DNA of 64,000 nucleotides from Halichondria panicea (lineage: Eukaryota > Porifera > Demospongiae > Suberitida > Halichondriidae): assembly GCF_963675165.1 (NCBI RefSeq), contig NC_087389.1, forward strand, positions 3,190,830-3,254,829. The letters run 5' to 3'. Position 1 is the stretch's first letter. The number at the start of each line of letters is the position of its first letter. The position numbers and the translations under genes were made by a program. Positions 55,976 to 64,000 of the stretch are shown here, piece by piece. The notes below the pieces were generated by a model. The model was not told where the DNA came from and did no database searches. It saw nothing but the letters and a program-made list of their open reading frames with translations.

Positions 55976-56568
55976 ACAAAATGTGAAAAAAATAAAATAA
56001 AATAAATCTAGTCTAAACAACAATTAATTCCAAACCAGAGCTAGATTTTATACTGTAGAGCAGAGAGGATAACGCATGTGTTTCATTCGAACACCCACCT
56101 ATTTTCGTGTCGTGTCTAGCGTGTCTAGCTGCAACGATCTCTGTGATATCCAACGCTACTGCAAGTTAACCGACCCAATAGTAAGTCGTCTGGTATAGTT
56201 AGCCTGGCATATTGATCAGTCACTTAGCATAGGTTGTGGTCGATATATGAAGACGGTCTCAACAGAAAGTAACTCTGTGCCGCAGGAATCAATTGTCCAC
56301 TCGTCAAGGTTCACACTCAATCCAAAACTGAACCCTCGGCATTACCATCATGTACTTATCCCCTTTGCCAAAACACCACTCTGGAATTCCCTACCAAGCT
56401 CTGCAAGTAGATTACTTAGTTTAAAGCTCATGTGCGGGACTGTTTCAATTAATTACTTACTAGCTTGCCCGTTTTGTGTCTGTTAATTAATTTGTATGTC
56501 CTCATTAAATTTTATGGGTTAGGGTTAGGGTTAGGGTTGGAAACTTTTCTCATTTAAGAAGTTTAGGC
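55976..56568. other. Spacer with interstitial telomere-like repeat
   Basis: GGGTTAGGGTTAGGGTTAGG at about 56516-56536 is just over three TTAGGG units. The rest has no recognisable gene. The open frame at 56247-56486 shows no motif. Confidence 0.55.
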
Positions 56569-57000
56569 CCACATTTAATAGAGCTCTCAAAGTGAATCCT
56601 TTATCCTTCAGTGCATCCACAAATTCAGTGCATCCACAAACCGAGTAAGTTCAACGTCAGAGATGTATACTGGTGAAATGTAGCAAATAGCTCCATTTGG
56701 GGTACAAGCATACAACAACCAAAAACTTTACGGTGTTATGGTGCTTCGGTGTTATGGTGCATCATGTGGATGACTGCATGGCCAAATCTGATGGGGTCTG
56801 GATATATTGGCATATGTTGTAGCACGAAATGCTTCCCATGACTTAGACCCCCAGTATGTAAGCTCATTGACAACCGGTTCCAAAAACTCAACAAATCCAG
56901 TGTAAAAAGAAATCAACGTATCACTATCTTCAATATCTTCAATATTAGAATGCTCACTTTCAAGTAGCTCCATCTTGGCCAATCGGCGGGGTTTCGATGA
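56569..57000 (-). pseudogene. DDE_Tnp_4 (Harbinger/ISL2EU-like) transposase fragment
   Basis: Minus strand: DTLISFYTGFVEF..FLEPVVNELTYWGSK (about 56925-56840) is the segment that precedes the helix-turn-helix in DDE_Tnp_4 family proteins. NTVKFLV (about 56730) and PNGAICYISPVYISDVELTR (about 56710-56645) match the conserved core G.I.F.S..Y.G..SD.ELT, which contains a catalytic Asp. A 17-bp tandem duplication (56607-56640) breaks the frame after RFVDAL. The HTH, the intervening part and the C-terminus are missing. Confidence 0.6.
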
Positions 57001-60000
57001 AGATCTACTAGGCCCAGGAGTAGAGTGTGACCTACTACTACCTCGAACGTATTTGTCCTCTCCTCTCCTCTAGACTTAGCCCTTGCCCCAGGAGATGTTT
57101 ACCTACATAGATTTGTGAGCAAGTTTACTAGGCTCTAGCTAATCACTTACCTATCTCCATCAAGGAAGCAAACTCTGTTGCTGGGCTTGCCTCTAGGACT
57201 GGTGTCTGGCTCTCTAGGAAACCGGTGGAACTTCGGTCATCTCTGTCCAGGCATATCTCTAGCTAGCTCTGCCACCGGCACCACTCGCCTTCTAATTCCA
57301 ATAGATTCAGAATTTCTTTTTCTTTCAGCTGCTATTCGTCTAAAACAGGTCAAAGCATCCGCCTCGATCCCAGGCCGCTCTTCCTCGAAGAGAGGGCCTG
57401 GTATCAACTGTAATCCCCAGAATCTCGGGACTCCGGATATCAGCTCATTAACTATTTCACTGATCTGATATACTACACACAAAACCATGTGGATAGCTCT
57501 CCTATTGTGGGGGGCGTGCCGGTAGGCATAAATCATCTGCTGCCATTGCCTGAAAATATATCTAATGGCCTTAGAATATACTGGCCTTATTTTTCCCCTC
57601 CATTAATTTTAGGATGCCTGACAGCTCTAGCAGGATCTTTCCCATACATACGACCTCCAGCACTGGTCCCATGAGGTAAATATAGTAGACACATTACTCC
57701 TACTCATGGGACAAAAAAGGTGGTGAGTGGGTGGGTGGGATTTCCGAGAACCGAGGCCATGCACTTTACAGTTATCTAAACAGCTTGAGAGTGAAGCCTG
57801 GCAACTGCTCGCTACTGTTACCAGTACCCCGTTTCCTAGCTACCCTTGTACCCCTTCGTTGATAACACAGTGATACTGCTTTTTTATCCGAAGCCGTTCC
57901 CTACCTAGTTAACTATGTTTATACTTTCTAAGACACACAAAATCATGTGGATAGCTCCATGTGGCACCGGTGGTCATCTGCAGATTCTGTCATAGCATCA
58001 CTTACATTGCCTGAAAATATATCTAATGGCCTAGAATATACTGGCCCTATTTTTCCCCTCCCCATCCATATTCCTCTAGTATATACACCTCACTACTCAG
58101 TCATCATTATAGGTTAACAATGACAATATGCAGTGATGCTGAATACTTCCACTGCCAGGTGTCTGTCTCTCCATTCATGAAGAGTGCATGAGAGTCCCTC
58201 CTTCTATCAACCTTGATGACATCGCTGCCCTTTTAGTGCCGGGTTCTATACAGGTTCTATACAGTAAGCCTGGAACGTATTATCTAGCTGCTTTCACCAT
58301 TTTGCAAAAATTTTACTGTTAAACCGACCCTACTACACACTCCCAGTCTGCGTATTCCCAGTGGCCAGTCTATAGTGGGTCCTCAAAATCATTGTGCACA
58401 CCGTAGGATAAGCCGTTAAGATACATGTACACATAAGTATACATTATTTCCATCTCTACTTATCCTAAGGACAAACATCTCGGTACTACTCGACAGGAGC
58501 CTCCTGATGTGCCTGGCGAAAATCAGATAAGCGATCTTGTGACCATAATTATAAAAAGCGTCTTTACACGCACAACTCTTGGTGACTTGTATACTCTATG
58601 CCAGTTGACACCATTCGTCCTCGTAGAATGCCACACAGCTCGGACGTACTGTGGTGGGGACCAACTTGCTTAGAGAGCCAACATTTTTATACCGTTCCAA
58701 CCAACACGAAACGCTCCAGCATTCAATTGGTTTATACTTATTGACGCCGGCACTTTGGTCAAGCTGTTGCTGTGTGCTGCAGCTTCCCATTCCCAACCAT
58801 GGCCAGACGTGCAATGATTTCCTCTACTCCGTATACTAGTTGAACACACTGTTTACATGAAGTATTTGTTTTCTCACTGCTCTCCTTTCAACAGGTGATG
58901 GAATAATTTATGCTTCATTTTCCTGTATGGCTAGTGTCTAACAAAGCTCCTAACTAAGCTGCTCTGGAATTTTCCCACTATATGAACACATTGTTCTTAT
59001 AATCATTTTATCTGATTTCATACTGGGTTATTTTTGATGGTTTAATGATGTGTGTGTCATACTGAACCAAGCAAATTTGATCGCATAAATTTTCCTGAGG
59101 CTTACAAACTTGGGAAAAAATGAGCAAAAATAATCTAGTAGTACGTCACAAATATCACGTGATATTCTTTTCCTCTAGAAGAAAGAGCCGACTTAAATAA
59201 GCTTAATAAGGGAGTCCCAGGTACTAAGTTTTTTTGTGGAAGCATGTGGAAGCCAGTATTATAAACGTTTTAATTACTGACTGCGATATATTTTCTCTTA
59301 GATGTATAGGTACTAGGTAGTTGTATGCGTAGTATGCGTAGTTGTATGCGTAGTATGTGTAGTTGTATACGTTGAACAATGAAGTAAGCAATAAAGTAGG
59401 TTGTCCCTGTCAACCATAATATTTGGTAGAGACGAATAAGGATTAGCTGTGAGTCCAACTTGGCGTGTTGATCCGTCTCTCAGTTATGGTTGAACTCTAC
59501 CTGGATTGTTAGCTGTAAACCCAGAGTGTGTGTTGACTATTCAGGTAGCGGTACCCTTAGAACGTGCATACAACCTAGCTCACTCAGTATAATAGTATCG
59601 TCATTATAAATAACAATATTTTGGCCTATATTCCCAAGTCCAGAGTCATCTGTGTGGCCATCACTATAGTCGATGTATGGCAGAGGCCTGAACGTGGAGG
59701 CCTGAACGCAGACTGCCATGAAATGCCATGAAAGTGCTGGTGAAGAATTTAAATTTGTGGACAATAATATATGTGACAGGGCCTAACACAGGTATACCCG
59801 AGTTTATTTTTATTGTTGAATCGGATAAATCGGATAAAGTCTCTAAGCTGATACCCTCCTAGCTATTTTCTATCCGGAGATATGTTCGAGGGAACGCTAC
59901 GAAGTATTGCAACGTCTTGAGATGACGCTCAAACGTCATGAATTAATTGAAGTTCAATTATTGATTTCCGGGCACTTCCATATACTCACAAAGCATAAAG

Positions 60001-60254
60001 TTAGAGGGATAGGTGATGATTTTACATTGAATCTGCAGTGGAGCCTCGAAAAATATCCGCGTTACGAGGCTGTGTTTCCTTGAGACATCAGGCCTAGTAC
60101 GTGTAGTACTTAGTACTTGCTAATGTCTGACCACACCGAGACTTTCCAATAAAGTTATATGTTCCCAAGGCGAGCTATTGGAACATATAACATGTAAGCG
60201 TGCTCTATGGTATAGACCTTGAAATATAAGTGAGTTGCACGGACTAAGCACACT
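57001..60254. other. Spacer with duplicated scraps, no gene recognised
   Basis: CATTGCCTGAAAATATATCT AATGGCC...ATACTGGCC occurs at about 57543-57600 and 58008-58060, together with ATGTGGATAGCTC at 57488 and 57953, so an old direct duplication with deletions is present. GGTTCTATACA (11 bp) is duplicated near 58240. CGATCCCAGGCCGCTCTTCC near 57363 resembles fragments at 8705 and 9482. The minus-strand frame 57237-57536 (99 residues) has no motif I know. Confidence 0.4.
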
Positions 60255-60975
60255 CAGTGTTGTTAAGGATGGCTCAATTAATTATTGGGATTTATTGCGG
60301 ATTTCTTTTATATGTGATTATATCTTTTGGATGGTTACATATAAACTGATGAAACTTTGCAATAATGTAGTCTTATAATGAAGGATAATGAAGGAACATG
60401 TTGAATGTGTTTTTAAAGTCATGTGACGTGGAGCTACAGTGAAATATACAACTTTACAATTTCCGGAATACAAACAAGTGCAGCCACACCCCCAAATTTT
60501 TTTTTTGTGAATTTTTTGTGAAGTGCAACTCAGTTACCATTTTTATGGTGCCCCATGATGTCTATCATTTTCGGTGAAGCGGAAAATTGAAATACGCATA
60601 TTTAAGTAGAGGGCATTAAATAGAAAATGCGACAGTTTTCCTGATTTCTGTGCACCTGTAAATGATACGCATAAAATTGAAATACGCATATTCAAGTAGA
60701 GGGCATTAAATAGAAAATGCGACAGTTTCTGTGCACCTGTAAATGATGGGTGTGGCTACACTTGTTTCTAATCCTCCTTTTTTATCTTCTTAATCACACT
60801 GTAACGACATCGCTGAAGGTCACATGACCTCCAAACATTTTATCCAAACATTTTAAGCGTGTACATTTCGTACAAAACTACATTCCTACTAAATTTCATC
60901 CATTAATATATCACAATCACAAAGATATGATGCCCTGTGCACCATGTGGCTGAGCCATCCTTAACACCAGTGAGC
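60255..60975. repeat. Diverged foldback element with internal duplication
   Basis: TGTTAAGGATGGCTCA at about 60260 is mirrored by GGCTGAGCCATCCTTAACAC at about 60948. GTGCAGCCACACCCC on the left is mirrored by GGGTGTGGCTACACTTG on the right. The arms of about 230 bp are strongly diverged. The centre (60583-60747) is two tandem copies of AAAATTGAAATACGCATATT ... GTGCACCTGTAAATGAT, about 90 and 75 bp. Confidence 0.6.
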
Positions 60976-62040
60976 AGTTACCTGTAGTTTATTATGCACT
61001 GAGTGTAGAAATAGATATTGTAAACCGCAGCGTAGCGCGGTTACTCGAGATACAAACCGTTTCCTATCCCTCTAACTCTTTAATCTATGGTTAGATGAAG
61101 GCTAGGCATTCTAGGACTCTGCTATGTAGATTGGCATCTATCTTCGAAGAAATAAAAAAGACAAAGACTCCAATGGTAAGTCTTGTTATCAGCTTGTACT
61201 TACTTTCTGTGTCATGTATCAGTCTTATAATAGAGCCTACAAAAAGTGTCTCTGTTCTTCATAAAGTTTAAAGGAAGCCTGTCTGATCTGACTTATTATT
61301 AGCCTTACAAGAAGCTTTCCTCCTTTTATTGGTATCACTGCCATTGTGCTTAGTATGAGTGATCACATCTTGGAGAGCCCTGTGAAATTTATATGGATGG
61401 TTCTCCCAGGTCCTGAGAAACAATAGTCTAGAATGTAAGTGACATTGATATTGTGTCTTTGTGTCTATCTTAACTTACTTACTACTTATCTGTAGGAGGA
61501 GACAAGTGGCACGGGATACATACATCTAGAGTGGATGCTAAATTATGTTTGTTAAGAAGTGGAGCTCCTCTTGATGATTGTAAATACTGGGCTGATGCCT
61601 GTACAAGTTGTAATCTTTTTTTGTTAAAAATAATTAAGGAAATTCCCCAGGGAATTTCCCCTCACGTAGACAGTAAATTTCATTGTAAAAAATGAACTTT
61701 TGGTGAGTTTCTTCGTTTAAAGCTTCGTAGAGAGCCAAATTTTTACAGAGGAAGGGCTAAAGTTAGCCATGTTTTTCATTTCTACTAAATTGGCCTATAG
61801 CCGCGTTAAGGGGGGGCCCATGGGAGTGCTCACATATGGGAGTGCATGGAGTGCTACATTCAGCAAAGATCCTTTCATCCATTTACACAATTTGTGTACA
61901 GTGATGCTGAGCAACCGTCAGAAGATTGGGTTGATGATCTGGCGAACTCAGATGTGGACGATGAACTTTAAAGTAATAGGGCCCTTGCAACATGCCATAT
62001 ATTGGCACTGCTATTCCTTTGATCTCAAAAAGCAACATTA
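60976..62040. other. Spacer, no gene recognised
   Basis: Small palindromes such as GGAAATTCCCCAGGGAATTTCC (about 61639-61660). TTCCTATCCCTCTAACTCTT at about 61060 is the inverse of AGAGGGATAGG at about 60003, hinting that the foldback element is embedded in a wider inverted repeat. Confidence 0.35.
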
Positions 62041-62044
62041 TTAA

Positions 62045-62816
62045 CCCGTCGGGTGAAGTGAAGTGAAGTCTCTATCGGGTTTCCAGAGCAATAAAATAGA
62101 ATGCGCATACAACAAGGAATAAAATGGTGCGTTGCCATAGCAACCACAGTTATTACGCCCACCCGTTTTTATCATTTTAAATGCTCGGCCAGCGGTGAGA
62201 TAAAATCCAAAATTTTTTTTTTTTATGGATCAGCCGCCTTGACTAAGCTTGATTTTCACATGTAACAGTGCTAAGATATATCAATTTAAATACGTACATA
62301 TCGGTGAACGATCATGAAATTTACAAGGTCATATAAAGACTATGCTAATTCTATTTTAGCTATACTATACTTACACTACTGATATTCTAGGATATTCTAG
62401 CTATACTATACAGTGACCCCTCCCCTGGTCTTTCACCGTCCTGGTCCATAGCGCCTAGGTTCATGTCATGCATGTCCTCAGTCGTTCATCAGCGTCTGGC
62501 ATAAAGCTGGTAGCCTTTGGGAGGTATCCTACTATCCCCTCTCCTTCATAGGCACTGTCATTACTAGAGGAGACATCGCCATTGCTGTCCTCAAGCTGTT
62601 CAAGCACATCGGCACAAGTAAACAACCTCGTGCGGTAAGATGCTAATGAAATTTTAACATAGTAACGTGGCTTGGAAAATTCTAGACTGAATTGCACGTG
62701 ATTCTACAGCTCTTCCTCTATACAGGATGTGCGTAGTTCGAGCTACTTCCTAAGTATCGCAGAAAAAAAAAATCACTTAATGCGGGCCACGATCGTGGCC
62801 CGTGGCGGTTAAAGGG
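62045..62816 (-). mobile_element. Non-autonomous piggyBac-like element (PB-8), both ends present
   Basis: TTAA at 62041-62044 and 62817-62820 bracket a 772-bp inverted copy. The tips are CCCGTCGGG... and ...GGTTAAAGGG. The subterminal palindrome CGGGCCACGATCGTGGCCCG is perfect at about 62784-62803. The minus-strand frame (LFTCADVLEQLEDSNGDVSS, then KATSFMPDADE) is the transposase N-terminus with no catalytic domain, as in PB-1. Confidence 0.75.
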
Positions 62817-62820
62817 TTAA

Positions 62821-63884
62821 CTTTTTTTTATAATTACGCACTGAAAGTCTTTGTACAGAAAACCCGGTGGGTTGGGGAATTGTCCACGCACCTCCTGGAA
62901 AGCAAAAATGGATTGTACCTGCACTGTAAGTTTCATATAACTAGCACACAATCAGGCATTATGTTGTCATGTACGTTGTCATGTACTGTAGTTTTATACT
63001 CTAAGTCTTTTATACTCTAAGTACGCTGGATGTCCCCAATAGGGTCCAGAACTTCTTTGTCATGTTCCCCAAATCTGCTCCTATCAACCAGCCAGGGAAT
63101 GTAGCTACAGCACAGGGTGAGAGGTGACAAAACGGACGTCTCCCCCCAGTGCTGGAAGTTCACTAAGTGGTAGATAAGTTAATTTATTCGTACATCACTT
63201 GCTAAGTGTTTCCGTCCACCTATAAAAAGATAAGTTACGTTTGTAACCAGGTGATAATTATATTAAAATGACAAGGAAATTTGTTATAATGAGATTCATA
63301 CACAAGGCGTCATCGCATTGGAATGTTTATCACGTGCGTGGGTGGGAAACGTCTGCAATTACTAGTGGGAGTGGAGCTTCGGTCACATGACACTGTACTT
63401 AACTTACTGAAGTTGACCGTAGCTAGTTGATCGAGCTGATTTGTTGTAGGCTACCTAGTAGCTATTATAAAGGCCTTAACTAAGACTATTAGATAGTAGA
63501 GAACTTGTTTCTTGCTGCGCAAGACAGAGTGCAGCCAAACAAGAAAGTTAGGAGGAGATCTCAGGGGTAAATCTTAGCATGTTGTTTGTGTAGACCATGA
63601 TTACCTATGAATCTGCTTTTGCGCAGCTGGATTTCATCAGTATATGATATGTACATCAGGATTCCAGGAAAAGATAGGATCTAACTAAGCTGGAACAAAT
63701 CCTCTTTTTATAATGTAGTATGTTAATTGGTCACATGATGATCACATGATCTTTATTTTCATTTAAGGATACTTAAATTATTATGACAAAACAATATGTG
63801 CAATTCCTATGTTTAATATTGAATACTTTTTGATGTATGTGACATTGGCTAATCTGGACGTGCCTTAATACTGTGTGTGCCCCT
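62821..63884. other. Spacer, no gene seen
   Basis: Tandem duplications at 62963-62986 (12 bp) and 62992-63022 (16 bp). Nothing coding is recognisable. Confidence 0.4.
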
Positions 63885-64000
63885 TTTTGTGCGTGCGTGT
63901 GTGTGTGTGTGTGTGCGTGTGTGTGTGTGCCTGCTATGTGTGTGGTGTGTGTGAGTGTGTGTGCCCCCTGTGTGTGCCCCCCGTGTGTGCCTGTGTGTGT
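63885..64000 (+). repeat. (TG)n microsatellite, runs off the window
   Basis: TGTG runs with interspersed GTGCGTGCG and TGTGTGCCCCC variants to the last base. The true end is not visible. Confidence 0.9.

Noticed and set aside
1-64000. tRNA, rRNA or snRNA genes
   Set aside because: I saw no convincing T-arm/B-box sequence with a matching cloverleaf and no rRNA core motifs. The tRNA-Gln-like string at 41085-41101 is a primer-binding site, not a gene.

Overview
The window looks like a gene-poor, repeat-rich stretch of an AT-rich early-branching animal genome, most likely a demosponge. That placement is an inference. It rests on decayed RecQ-type helicase copies, a retroelement C-terminal domain I recall mainly from sponge and cnidarian gene models, animal transposon families (piggyBac, pogo, hAT, DDE_Tnp_4/Harbinger-like, Penelope-like, Ty3/gypsy) and abundant CTAG-rich AT spacers. 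I see no convincing intact host gene, tRNA, rRNA or CRISPR array.

Layout. 0-5 kb: spacer, a foldback MITE, and a minus-strand pseudogene of an uncharacterised zinc/CXC-domain family. 5-14 kb: retroelement debris, a non-autonomous piggyBac-like TTAA family (several copies, one 851-bp copy with both ends), a RecQ fragment and the first copy of a roughly 700-bp MITE (MITE-A). 14-20 kb: local tandem repeats, a hAT scrap and a piggyBac transposase pseudogene. 20-26 kb: further MITEs and a second RecQ relic. 27-31.3 kb: a 3.6-kb (AC)n-derived array split by a near-perfect MITE-A copy. 33.4-44.1 kb: a four-level nest. A plus-strand zinc/PIN-like/CXC gene contains repeat A in what looks like a small intron; repeat A contains a Ty3/gypsy element with identical 124-bp LTRs; the gypsy integrase C-terminal region contains MITE-A. 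44.4-47 kb: a Penelope-like element with RT and GIY-YIG remnants. 47-64 kb: repeat copies, long inverted-repeat (foldback) elements, a pogo-like transposase pseudogene, a DDE_Tnp_4 scrap, a complete-ended piggyBac-like MITE and a terminal (TG)n tract.

Two signals stand out. First, short exact tandem duplications of about 9-17 bp are scattered through the old sequence, many at 16-17 bp and none seen between 18 and about 39 bp. They break reading frames inside recognisable motifs of several unrelated families, yet are absent from the young gypsy reading frame. Second, the zinc/PIN-like/CXC family occurs twice with the same terminal modules and may be an undescribed mobile or multicopy gene.

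The components do not form a pathway; they record successive insertions. Relative ages can be read from nesting: zinc/PIN/CXC gene, then repeat A, then gypsy, then MITE-A.
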